Shown in pieces: positions 54,609 through 63,118 of a DNA stretch of 64,000 nucleotides. Below the pieces are notes generated by a model. The model was given only the letters and a program-made list of their open reading frames with translations. It was not told the DNA's origin and made no database searches. Positions within the stretch are counted from its first letter, which is position 1; every line of letters begins with the position of its first letter. This DNA comes from Desulforhabdus amnigena (lineage in GTDB: Bacteria > Desulfobacterota > Syntrophobacteria > Syntrophobacterales > Syntrophobacteraceae). Both the position numbers and the translations under genes were made by a program. The DNA lies in the NCBI RefSeq assembly GCF_027925305.1, contig NZ_BSDR01000001.1, positions 895,001-959,000 on the forward strand. The letters are read 5' to 3'.

Positions 54609-56693
54609 CTAGTAGACCAAAACTACTTCGTATGACTTTGCCTTAATTGAAACGGGAAGACTCGAATTGCTTAACATCCCGTGCTTTCCTGAAACAGTGT
54701 CATACTGAAATTTTCTGGCTTGGACTCCAAGAACGCCCAGATCGAACTTCACATTTATAGTTTCGTCATTGTCGCTCATGTTCATTATAAACAGCAGCAT
54801 ACTTCCATCGGGTTTCTTATAGAAGGATACTTTAGCTTTATCCGGTTGCTCAATACTGACGCCCGGTTGAGTTCCCCAATAAGGGTAGAAGACAGAACCG
54901 TCCAACCCAAAGTCCTTACGCATTTTCCAGACCTTATAATGCTCCAAAGCATTAGGGTCCTTTTTGTCTGCAAAATCCAACCAATTGAATCGCGGCATCA
55001 CCCCATGAAGGAGTGCAAGCGCTGCCGTTTCATTAGCTGATACTGGGCTCTTGTCGGCTTTGGTCATATAAATGGTCGGTATGCCATACTGGTATCCCAT
55101 ATAAGAAGCTCTGAACTCATCCAAGGAGACCCCGCCTAAAGGAAGAGAAGCTAGCCATCCAAAATAACCTTTCCTGTACCTCCTGAGCGTTGCCTCTCCA
55201 GCCCAGCGGAAATCACAAAAAGATAGTGAAGGCACGAAAGGCGACCCTACGTGGGCAAGAATAATACCGTCTCTCTTTGGACTCATATGAAAAAGATGAT
55301 ATAAGCGACGCAAAAGGTCTCTCGTTTCAGCAATTGGATAGGTAGGATGATTATTTCCATCAGAATCGGTGACTCCATGTCCGTGTCTTTTGTTCTCACA
55401 AGGGAAAATCATTCCAGTTCCATCGAGCATGACTCCATCGATGTCATATTCGCGAATCATCTGTTGAATATTATAAACTAGAAAGTCAGAAAAAAATCTA
55501 TTTGCATCGACCAGCACTGATCGTGCAGGAGGTGCATCTCGCTTTTTTGAATCCCTTTTAGGCTCAATAACCATTTTTTCCCCGTAATTTGGCCATTCGG
55601 GAGCAGCCATGGAGAGCATGTTTCCAATATAAACGATGACTTTCAGGTTTCTATTATGTGCTTCTTGGATAAAGCGCTTCAAAGGCTTGGCGTTCCTATT
55701 CTCGAACGTTCCAGGATAACCTTGCAGTTCGGTCCACATCTGATGAATCACAATTATCTTCAACCCCTTCTGAACAGCTTTATCCAAATCATCAGGGCTC
55801 AGCCATCTCAAAGCCATTGCTGCGGAAGCTGCTTGTGCCGTACTGAATGTACTATACTGTTGAAAAGAGGGGAATGGTTTTACCGGGGTTGCAATCACTC
55901 CAAACTTAAAAGTGATCTCTTTTTGGGGACTATAGTTTTTGCCAATAATATGAACAAATAGTGAAACCGTATCACCACTGCGTTTGATTTCGATGACTCG
56001 ATCCCTATTAGAGATGGACCATCCCTCCATGCTTTCAGAAAACCATTGAATTCCAACACTTTCATTGCCTAACCATATAGCTGGAGAAAAAGGTCCAAAC
56101 CATCCTTCATCAGGGAGAGCACCACCTTTAAAGTCAGTCTCTTTATTAATGCTGTTAATATCATAAGGAGGTTTTTCGAGATAATGATGTGTAAAAAGAG
56201 AAACAAATTCTTTTTTTAGAGGTATTTCAATATGGCAGTCATTTATTGTCAAATTTGCGATTGGAGTAATCGTAAAATCAACTTGCGTGAAACCATCATA
56301 CTCTATATTAGTTCTAGTTATTGTTTTAAAGCTTTTGCTATTATACTCTGACTTAACAATGACTTTATTGTTTTTTATGGTTTCAAACTGAAACTTTGCT
56401 GGTGAAAAATCAACCCATTCATTATTGACCTTTAATTTTATTTTTATTGGATCTTGAAGTATTTTATTCCCATTAATAGAAATATTTGACATTAAAGCTT
56501 CATTTGAAATCTCATAATCACGCCCAGTTAGTTTTACAATATTCTTATTGATTTCTATCTTTTGCCATGGATCAAGAACATCGTCTGTCATTGCTATATT
56601 ATTGTCAATCCATACCGGATTATCTAATCCCAAAACATTATTCGAAGATATAAAAAGTAACGAAATTATTAACCAAACAATATAATTTTTCAT
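54609..56693 (-). CDS. Exported glycoside-hydrolase-like protein (TIM-barrel, DUF6067-like)
   Basis: 694 residues. Signal peptide: MKNYIVWLIISLLFISSNNVLG, cleavage near residue 22. Residues about 25-300 are beta-rich; then a TIM-barrel-like part with IIVIHQMWTELQGYPGTF, LKVIVYIGNMLSMAAPEW, EYDIDGVMLDGTGMIF (D in MLDG is a candidate nucleophile, as in clan GH-D/GH31-like folds) and IILAHVGSPFVPS; the end is a beta-sandwich (SMLLFIMNMSDNDETINVKF). I recall DUF6067-type glycoside hydrolase domains with this look. An exported glycosidase in the O-antigen locus could trim or remodel the polymer. The N-terminal half is A+T-rich, the barrel less so, hinting at mosaic origin. The gene starts 15 bases before Wzy. 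Confidence 0.72.
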   Translation of the reverse strand: MKNYIVWLIISLLFISSNNVLGLDNPVWIDNNIAMTDDVLDPWQKIEINKNIVKLTGRDYEISNEALMSNISINGNKILQDPIKIKLKVNNEWVDFSPAKFQFETIKNNKVIVKSEYNSKSFKTITRTNIEYDGFTQVDFTITPIANLTINDCHIEIPLKKEFVSLFTHHYLEKPPYDINSINKETDFKGGALPDEGWFGPFSPAIWLGNESVGIQWFSESMEGWSISNRDRVIEIKRSGDTVSLFVHIIGKNYSPQKEITFKFGVIATPVKPFPSFQQYSTFSTAQAASAAMALRWLSPDDLDKAVQKGLKIIVIHQMWTELQGYPGTFENRNAKPLKRFIQEAHNRNLKVIVYIGNMLSMAAPEWPNYGEKMVIEPKRDSKKRDAPPARSVLVDANRFFSDFLVYNIQQMIREYDIDGVMLDGTGMIFPCENKRHGHGVTDSDGNNHPTYPIAETRDLLRRLYHLFHMSPKRDGIILAHVGSPFVPSLSFCDFRWAGEATLRRYRKGYFGWLASLPLGGVSLDEFRASYMGYQYGIPTIYMTKADKSPVSANETAALALLHGVMPRFNWLDFADKKDPNALEHYKVWKMRKDFGLDGSVFYPYWGTQPGVSIEQPDKAKVSFYKKPDGSMLLFIMNMSDNDETINVKFDLGVLGVQARKFQYDTVSGKHGMLSNSSLPVSIKAKSYEVVLVY

Positions 56694-56753
56694 ATACTTA
56701 TCTTTTTCATATAATAATATTTAGTATCTTTTTTATGACAAATCTTCTCTTGA

Positions 56754-56820
56754 TCACGGAGATGCCACAAAAAAGGAAAATAGCCAATTTTTAAAATTTC
56801 CTTATTCTCTGCAACTCTCT
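56754..56820. repeat. Degenerate palindromic intergenic repeat, copy at 56.8 kb
   Basis: TCACGGAGATGCCAC... and ...CTCTGCAACTCTC halves; aligns with 57644-57709 (TCACAGAGATCGC...CTGCGCATCTGT). It lies in the gap between the hydrolase and methyltransferase genes. Confidence 0.5.
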
Positions 56821-56835
56821 CCAGGAATCCTGACT

Positions 56836-57624
56836 TTAGCCCGTTTTTCTTGCAAAATAGGTAATAAAGGGATTTAATTTCGGAAACAATTTGAACATGG
56901 ACGCAGGTATGCGAGATAATCTATACCTTCCTCTAAAGATAAGTTTTTCAACATTGAACCCTACTTTATTGAGAAACTTAACCACCTCATCGCTCGTATA
57001 TTCTCGAACATGCCCCATGTGACCGAGTTTATCTAACTTTTCATACTCCTCAAAAATATCTCCAGAGCTTGAAAAAGCCTGATTCTTAAATAAAAAATTA
57101 ATTATTCCTTTTAACGACCTAAGATTGGGGGTTGATAAGAGAAGTATGCCTGATGGTTTTAAAACCCTTAGAACTTCAGACATTGTGAAGATTGGATTTA
57201 TGCGCAAGTGCTCGAAAAGTTCATTGAAAACAGATAAATCATATGAGTTGTCTTCGATAGGTAAACGCTGTCTTTCAATATCACATTTAATTATATTAAT
57301 ATTTAAAGATTTAATAGTAGAATTAAATCGTTCTGGAGCAATATCAATACCTGTAACTTGATAACCTGTTTTTACTAACGCATTCGTTAGTAATAATGGA
57401 ACTGATCCAAATTCTAAAATGTTTTTATCAATATCAATATTATTTTTTATGATGTCGAGATCAAATGCAATTCTAGTTTTCTGATTTTGGACGTATGAAT
57501 TAAGCCAGCTATAAAGAATAGCCTTTTCTGGTTTAATGTCAATGATACTATTCTCAATAAGTTGAATAGATGCTATTTTCGGCTTAAATGCTTCACATTC
57601 AATTATCAAGTCATTCCCCCCCAA
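56836..57624 (-). CDS. Class I SAM-dependent methyltransferase
   Basis: 262 residues as read. Seen: ILEFGSVPLLLTNALVKTGY (motif I, acidic-Gly region, with an atypical EFGSVP loop in place of ExGxGxG), VTGIDIAPERFN (motif II acidic), NSYDLSVFNELFEHL (motif IV) and LKPSGILLLSTPNLRSL. Class I Rossmann-fold; the target could be a sugar hydroxyl or the lipid unit, given the location. The start is unclear: TTG at 57624 has no ribosome-binding site. If the G7 tract there had one base fewer, the frame would begin at ATG 57640 with MDKDYIGGNDL, so the 5' end may be frameshifted. Confidence 0.8.
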   Translation of the reverse strand: MGGNDLIIECEAFKPKIASIQLIENSIIDIKPEKAILYSWLNSYVQNQKTRIAFDLDIIKNNIDIDKNILEFGSVPLLLTNALVKTGYQVTGIDIAPERFNSTIKSLNINIIKCDIERQRLPIEDNSYDLSVFNELFEHLRINPIFTMSEVLRVLKPSGILLLSTPNLRSLKGIINFLFKNQAFSSSGDIFEEYEKLDKLGHMGHVREYTSDEVVKFLNKVGFNVEKLIFRGRYRLSRIPASMFKLFPKLNPFITYFARKTG

Positions 57625-57643
57625 TATAATCTTTATCCATTCA

Positions 57644-57709
57644 TCACAGAGATCGCAAAAAATAAAGAAAATTCAAAAATCGGCTGCTTTCCCCTTTCTG
57701 CGCATCTGT
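57644..57709. repeat. Degenerate palindromic intergenic repeat, copy at 57.7 kb
   Basis: TCACAGAGATCGC...CTTTCTGCGCATCTGT, an imperfect palindrome just upstream of the methyltransferase start on the minus strand. It pairs with the copy at 56754-56820, so the methyltransferase gene is bracketed by two copies. Confidence 0.5.
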
Positions 57710-57846
57710 ATAATTTATGGATATGCAAAGGCGTGAATGGCTATTGTTTTATTTCTCCATATAAATATTCAAAATCGCATGCCATGGATATCGTGACCTC
57801 CTCGGCCTGTCGCTTGAAGACTGCACAGTCTGTGGTCCCCTGGGCA

Positions 57847-58770
57847 TTATGTCCTCTGTCGAAGAAAAATCTTATCTTTCAAAAAGCAAATGATACCCTT
57901 CACATTGCCAATAGCCAATCCATATCTTCGTTTACCCATCATGCCAAGCACATATCCCACCATTGCCCAGATGAAGCACGTAAGATTCTTGGCATTTACT
58001 TCACCATGTTCGTCGAATATCCGGCATCGATTGTAGGTTTGTTTAAAACCGGTATCCATCAACCCTTCACGTCCTGCAGGTGAATGGAAATGATAAAGCT
58101 TGGCCGCAGGCGTGATAAGCAATTTATATTTCCTAGAAACCCTCCACCCAAATTCGACATCTTCGAGTGCAGTTCGTCCCCCTTGGGATTCGCGAAAAGC
58201 AAATTCCTGTAAAACCCGTTTTCGAAAACAAGAAGTACCGCAACTCACCCAATCAACAAAAGTTTCTCGGTTCAGACCATCGAAGCCCGTTTGAAACGCC
58301 CAGGGTAAAATGCGCCCATGCTGTCCATTATCCTGAAGAAAAAATCTTCTGAGTGCCTTTTCGAAAAGAGTCTTATGATGGCGATTTATTACAACACCAC
58401 AGACTATACCTATTTCGCCATTTTCATCTCTGTTAAATACAGCCATAACCGCATCAAGGAAATTTTCTGTAAGGACTGTATCATCATCTAAAATCAGAAT
58501 GAAGTCACAAGACGCTAATGTTTTTGTAAGATTTTTGGATGCCGCAGTACTTGGCCGATCTTTTTTAAAATATTTGAAATTTGTATGAGCTTCAACGAGT
58601 TCTCTGAAAGGTCTCTCGTTCAAATGGCCGTCATCAATCACGATGATTTCTTCAGGCAAAGATGCCTGGCTTAAAATTGATTCGATGCATCTCCTCAAAT
58701 CGTCAGGCCTGTCTTTTGTCGGAATGCAGACAGAAACGGGAACGCGGGGACGATTAACTCTGGACATCAT
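57847..58770 (-). CDS. Glycosyltransferase family 2
   Basis: 307 residues, GT-A fold. Seen: VPVSVCIPTKDRPDDLRRCI, SILSQASLPEEIIVIDDG (first Asp), KNLTKTLASCDFILILDDDT (DxD at DDD, metal/nucleotide) and WVSCGTSCFRKRVLQEFAF, ALEDVEFGWRVSRKYKLL (acceptor side ED). Inverting transfer of one sugar from a nucleotide sugar. The C-terminus (IWAMVGYVLGMMGKRRYGL) is hydrophobic, possibly a membrane-contacting tail. It overlaps the phosphodiesterase-type gene by 4 bases, so they are coupled. Confidence 0.92.
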   Translation of the reverse strand: MMSRVNRPRVPVSVCIPTKDRPDDLRRCIESILSQASLPEEIIVIDDGHLNERPFRELVEAHTNFKYFKKDRPSTAASKNLTKTLASCDFILILDDDTVLTENFLDAVMAVFNRDENGEIGIVCGVVINRHHKTLFEKALRRFFLQDNGQHGRILPWAFQTGFDGLNRETFVDWVSCGTSCFRKRVLQEFAFRESQGGRTALEDVEFGWRVSRKYKLLITPAAKLYHFHSPAGREGLMDTGFKQTYNRCRIFDEHGEVNAKNLTCFIWAMVGYVLGMMGKRRYGLAIGNVKGIICFLKDKIFLRQRT

Positions 58771-60290
58771 AGGTATCCCAAGCTCTTAAGTTGGTCCTCA
58801 ATTTCACTTTTTTCAGACTCCGCCTTTTCTGGTTGAGGAGTGAAATTAGCTGCAGAAAATAGATCAGAACATTCTTTTTTGGGCATTGGATCAAAAGCGA
58901 TATCCTGCAAATCCATTATGGTATTAGGCACAGAAAATATATTTGCAGGCATTTCAAAATCATCAAGGCTTTTATCCATTATTATAATTCCATCTTTATG
59001 GTGCATTCCTACCTGTTGTTTCAAAACGATTGGGGGTTCAATAAAAGACTTCCCACTGGGAATAGTACCTATGGCCTTGATTCCATTAGAAAATACTATC
59101 TTATAAACAGCATTTCCTCGGCCTTCTACCTTACTGATCTCATTCACAATTCGTTGCCCCTCTGGATCTAGGATCAATTCAATTTCCCCAAGAACTTTTT
59201 TCACAACTTCTTCTGAATTATTAATAAAATGGGCAAAAGCAATATTGGTAGCATTTGTTTCCACAAATACGGTAGATTTTTCATAGTTTATTACTGAATT
59301 CAAAAACTGATTGGTAGCATTTTCAGATTTTCTACTATATTTAATTGAAGATCTATATTTATATAAAAGTGGAAGATCAAAAACTTTCTTAATACATGAT
59401 ATTAATAGTCTCTTAATATCCTTATTTAACACCAAATAGCCCTTTTTAAAAAGCCAATTATTGATTTTAATATTATATATACACCTCTGAAATCCATGAT
59501 CTGAGAGTATTATTATTGAAAATCCTTTTTCTCTTCCTTTTTTAATGAGAACAGATAAATCTTTATCTAAATTTGCATAAAATTTAGCGACCTTGTCGAA
59601 ATCCTCCACAGTATGTTGAGGGTCTGAAGGGTCGATACAGTGCCAGAGATAATGCTGGACGACATCAGTCTCCTGAATATGAACCATAAAGACATCCCAT
59701 GGTTCCTTCTCCAAGAGATATCGGGCGAGCCGAGTCTTTTGCGACATCGTCTTCATCCATCGGGATACCATATCCTCGATCTTCATTCCCATTTCACTGG
59801 CGCCTATACCACTCTGCATGACCTCGAAATCTGGTATCTTTTCAAATAGTTCACTCTTAAATTCTTCCGGGAAGGTGAATTCCGTCTTTGAGGATGGAAC
59901 AGGAAATCCTGATACAAGAATGCCATTGATTGGAAAGGGGGGATAGGTTAAAGGAAGATTCAAAATACAAACTCTTTTTTTGTGTTCAGACAATATATCC
60001 CAAATACGCTTTACAGAAAGATTCGTTGAAAAAAGAATATTGCTTTGAAATCTTCCATCTTTCATTTGAAGTTCTTTGAACCCCAAAACATGATGGTCCT
60101 CGGGCGATAATCCTGTTTGAAAACTTGTCCAAGCGGAAGGAGTTATGGGAGGTTCGGTGGAGGTCAACACTTGAGCACGGCCATTTTCTATCTCAGCTTG
60201 AAGTGTTGGCATGTGACCATGTGCAATCATGGTATTTAAAATAGTCCATGAGGCACCGTCCAGCCCGATCACCATAGTTTTCTTAGCCAT
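58767..60290 (-). CDS. Alkaline-phosphatase-superfamily phosphodiesterase-like enzyme, A
   Basis: 507 residues. Seen: TMVIGLDGASWTIL (D11, metal), PPITPSAWTSFQTG with T50 as likely nucleophile, HVLGFKEL and IIILSDHGFQRCIYNIKINNW (metal ligands). This is the type I phosphodiesterase/nucleotide pyrophosphatase group of the superfamily. No signal peptide, so probably cytoplasmic. C-terminus EKSEIEDQLKSLGYL carries the LGY tail shared with two neighbours. AGGAGC upstream of the ATG. It overlaps the GT2 gene and leaves 1 base to the Wzx gene. Substrate unknown; a phosphodiester in a sugar nucleotide or lipid-linked intermediate is possible. Confidence 0.83.
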   Translation of the reverse strand: MAKKTMVIGLDGASWTILNTMIAHGHMPTLQAEIENGRAQVLTSTEPPITPSAWTSFQTGLSPEDHHVLGFKELQMKDGRFQSNILFSTNLSVKRIWDILSEHKKRVCILNLPLTYPPFPINGILVSGFPVPSSKTEFTFPEEFKSELFEKIPDFEVMQSGIGASEMGMKIEDMVSRWMKTMSQKTRLARYLLEKEPWDVFMVHIQETDVVQHYLWHCIDPSDPQHTVEDFDKVAKFYANLDKDLSVLIKKGREKGFSIIILSDHGFQRCIYNIKINNWLFKKGYLVLNKDIKRLLISCIKKVFDLPLLYKYRSSIKYSRKSENATNQFLNSVINYEKSTVFVETNATNIAFAHFINNSEEVVKKVLGEIELILDPEGQRIVNEISKVEGRGNAVYKIVFSNGIKAIGTIPSGKSFIEPPIVLKQQVGMHHKDGIIIMDKSLDDFEMPANIFSVPNTIMDLQDIAFDPMPKKECSDLFSAANFTPQPEKAESEKSEIEDQLKSLGYL

Positions 60291-60291
60291 T

Positions 60292-61803
60292 TTATGCTCC
60301 TAATCTAAAAGCAAACTTTTGCTTGATAAGATTCCAAATATATTGCTCATCTTCATCAACTCCAGTAAATCGCGTGTATATCAAAAAAATCCCCAAAACA
60401 ATGAACACATTAAGCATAAGTTGCCCAATTGGGAGCAAATTCACTTTTTGAGTAAGAAGCAACAATACTGTTGCCATAATCGCTGGAACTATGGTTTTTA
60501 AATAATTAATTCCATAGGGTTGCATTTTATAAAAAATATAAACCTGCATAAGTCTTAATATATTGCTAAAAATCACTGAGGTTGCAGTTGCTATTGCAGC
60601 ACCCATACAGCCAAGGCTGGGAATTAAAATTAAATTAAGTGTAAAATTTACAAAGAATAAACCAATAGAATTATAAAATTCAATTTTTTGTTTTCCTGTC
60701 ATGATAAGGGTAAAACCAACCCCACCTGTTATAGAGTTAATAAATTGAGCAAGTGTAAAAATAATAACAACAGGTATTCCTTTATTTACAAAATCACTTC
60801 CAAAAATCATCAGTATCTCTTTAGCAGAAAAAATCAAAATCAAAGAGACAGGCAAAGCTAATGTATAAGCCCAACGGGTGGTTGTCTTAAAAATATGATT
60901 CAATCTTGCAAATTCCCCATGCTGATACAATGAAGCAGCAATGGGCGCATAAATTGAGTTGCAAGCACCTAGGAATACAGGAAGGATCAGAGGAATTTCT
61001 GATGCAGCCTTAAAAATTCCAACATCTTGTGAAGTCTTCATTATCCCAAGCATTATTGTATCCATCCAGGAAATAAGTAAATAAAGGAAACTACTGAATA
61101 GCAGCGGGATAGAATACGTTATTAAGGCTTTGACTTGATAGTCCGATTTGATAGTTTTGTCTTTAATCTCTGGGAATAACTTTGTAATTAATATCAGTGC
61201 AACCAATAGCGCAACGCTATAGGATGCAATGTACCCGTAAATAATGCCAACAAGACCCAATCCAAAGAAAATAGAGAGTGAAATGAATAAGAGATTCAGA
61301 GTAGGCTGGATGATATCTCTGATCAATACTGCATATTTCGTTGTGTGAAAACCTTGAGATGCGTTTGCAACGACCATCATCGATGACATAAAAGGCACAG
61401 ATAACGAGAGTTTTATTATGATGTTTTCAAGTCCCGGTTTATGGAAAACAAACTTTGCTAGAAAACCGGCGAAAAGATAAAGGATAAGTCCCAAAAAAAT
61501 TCCGCTACCGAAGGAAATACAAAAAGAGCTTATCAAAATTCCTTTCAGACGGCTCTGATCGTTCTTCCGGTATAATGCCACAAAACGCATCGAACCAGTA
61601 TGAAGCCCTAGACGAGAAATCAAATCAGTTATCTTCATCGCCATAATAGCCAGCATGTACAAACCGAAAGCTTCTACACCGAGAAAACGCGCAGCGATTA
61701 CCTGATAGAGGAACCATCCCCCCCTACCGACTATGGCTCCAGCAAAACTCAGCGCAGAGCCGCGAGCAATCTTCTTGATATCCTTGTGTTCGTTTGTTTC
61801 CAT
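60292..61803 (-). CDS. Polysaccharide flippase (Wzx/MATE-like)
   Basis: 503 residues, about 12-14 hydrophobic segments, MVF-type exporter. Seen: GSALSFAGAIVGRGGWFLYQVIAARFLGVEAFGLYMLA, the family start with the polar first segment and RFLGVEAFGLY; later ALPVSLILIFSAKEILMIFG and IPSLGCMGAAIATATSVI. Moves lipid-linked oligosaccharide to the periplasmic face for Wzy. A+T-rich. I use ATG 61803; an in-frame TTG adjoins it. Gap of 1 base to the phosphodiesterase-like gene A and about 20 to B, so all are one transcription unit. Confidence 0.93.
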   Translation of the reverse strand: METNEHKDIKKIARGSALSFAGAIVGRGGWFLYQVIAARFLGVEAFGLYMLAIMAMKITDLISRLGLHTGSMRFVALYRKNDQSRLKGILISSFCISFGSGIFLGLILYLFAGFLAKFVFHKPGLENIIIKLSLSVPFMSSMMVVANASQGFHTTKYAVLIRDIIQPTLNLLFISLSIFFGLGLVGIIYGYIASYSVALLVALILITKLFPEIKDKTIKSDYQVKALITYSIPLLFSSFLYLLISWMDTIMLGIMKTSQDVGIFKAASEIPLILPVFLGACNSIYAPIAASLYQHGEFARLNHIFKTTTRWAYTLALPVSLILIFSAKEILMIFGSDFVNKGIPVVIIFTLAQFINSITGGVGFTLIMTGKQKIEFYNSIGLFFVNFTLNLILIPSLGCMGAAIATATSVIFSNILRLMQVYIFYKMQPYGINYLKTIVPAIMATVLLLLTQKVNLLPIGQLMLNVFIVLGIFLIYTRFTGVDEDEQYIWNLIKQKFAFRLGA

Positions 61804-61822
61804 CAACAGATATCTGCTCTAT

Positions 61823-63109
61823 TTAATCTGCTATTTTAAGGTGGGCCGAAAGAACGGCGGCGATGTTTTCTATCTTTGGATTGTTGGGCATTTCCCCCTC
61901 AGATAGAAAAAAATGTGCATCGTCGTAGGTGTGCATGCCTTTGAAATGAGTAGTACCAAACAATGAGGGTTTATTGAGCGCCCCTTTCAGGTCAAAGCCA
62001 TAATTGGGCAAAAGGTAAAGATCCGGGGCATCTTCTTTCAGTCCACCGTGAAAAATTTCATCCTTGAGATAAACTTCTTTTATAACCGGTTGGCCATCAA
62101 AGGTGATGGTCTTTAAACCTTGTGCAAGTTCCTCTACCAGTGTTCTGTAATCTGAAGCATTAACGCTTCCTTTGGCATACCTGCCGGAAGAATGAATATA
62201 AATTCTCGAAGGATCAAGACAAAAAGCCTTCACCCGGGAATCCATTCCTTTGAGCCCCTCTTGCCCCCCAAGATTCAGATATCCGTTCTCGACCAGCCAG
62301 GTATTCAAATAAACTTCTCTCTTTATGGTAGTAAAACCGTGGTCGGAACAGGTGAGGAAAACAGCATTGTCATCTACAGCTTTTTTTGCCATCTTTCCAA
62401 TAAACTGGTCCAGCTCTCGGTAGAACTTCTCGAATATATCAAAATGATTTCCCACCAGCGCTGAGTCAAAAAAGAAATGGTGCATACGGTCCGTTTCCGT
62501 CACCGTACCGATAAATAATTGCCACTCTTCATGATCGTAAAGATATTCAATCGCTTGAATTCTCTTTCGAAAGGTTTTAAAAAGGTCTTCAAAGAAGGCC
62601 TCCGGATTTTCGGCAGCAAGCCTGGCATTGACATCCAATCGGTATTCGATCGAACGAAGATAATTGTAGACACTCTCCGGATAAGTGGCTTTTTTAAGAT
62701 CCAAAGCCACGAAGCCGCTTACTACCACACCATTCATGGGCCTCGCAGGATAGGTCTGGGGAATATTGATGGCGACTGTTTTGATATTTTCTTTATCCCA
62801 GAAGGGCATTTCCTTAAGGGATGCAAAGTTAGGGAAAATATAATCATAACTTTGCTTATTGATTTCCATGAAGCCAAAGATACCGTGTTCTGCGGGATTT
62901 TTGCCGGTCATAAAGTTGGTCCAGGCAACGGAGGATACTTCCGGCAGGCTGGATTTCATCCTGGCGAGTTGCCCTGTCTGACACAGCCTGGCAAATTCGG
63001 GCATGATCCCTCGATCCATATATTCCCTGATAAGACTGTAGGGTACACCGTCCAAACCGATGACCACTGCCTTGGGATTTTTTCTCTTTTTCTTGAATGC
63101 GCCAAACAT
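61823..63109 (-). CDS. Alkaline-phosphatase-superfamily phosphodiesterase-like enzyme, B
   Basis: 428 residues, paralogue of gene A. Seen: AVVIGLDGVPYSLIREYM (D20), PEVSSVAWTNFMTGKNPAEHG where S59 sits at the nucleophile position, and VFLTCSDHGFTTIKREVYLNT (metal ligands). No signal peptide; the N-terminus begins MFGAFKKKRKN, basic. Unlike A it ends NIAAVLSAHLKIAD, without the LGY tail. AAGGAGA before the ATG. Substrate unknown. The two copies may act in sequence or be alternative specificities. Confidence 0.83.
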   Translation of the reverse strand: MFGAFKKKRKNPKAVVIGLDGVPYSLIREYMDRGIMPEFARLCQTGQLARMKSSLPEVSSVAWTNFMTGKNPAEHGIFGFMEINKQSYDYIFPNFASLKEMPFWDKENIKTVAINIPQTYPARPMNGVVVSGFVALDLKKATYPESVYNYLRSIEYRLDVNARLAAENPEAFFEDLFKTFRKRIQAIEYLYDHEEWQLFIGTVTETDRMHHFFFDSALVGNHFDIFEKFYRELDQFIGKMAKKAVDDNAVFLTCSDHGFTTIKREVYLNTWLVENGYLNLGGQEGLKGMDSRVKAFCLDPSRIYIHSSGRYAKGSVNASDYRTLVEELAQGLKTITFDGQPVIKEVYLKDEIFHGGLKEDAPDLYLLPNYGFDLKGALNKPSLFGTTHFKGMHTYDDAHFFLSEGEMPNNPKIENIAAVLSAHLKIAD

Positions 63110-63118
63110 CGATTCTCC

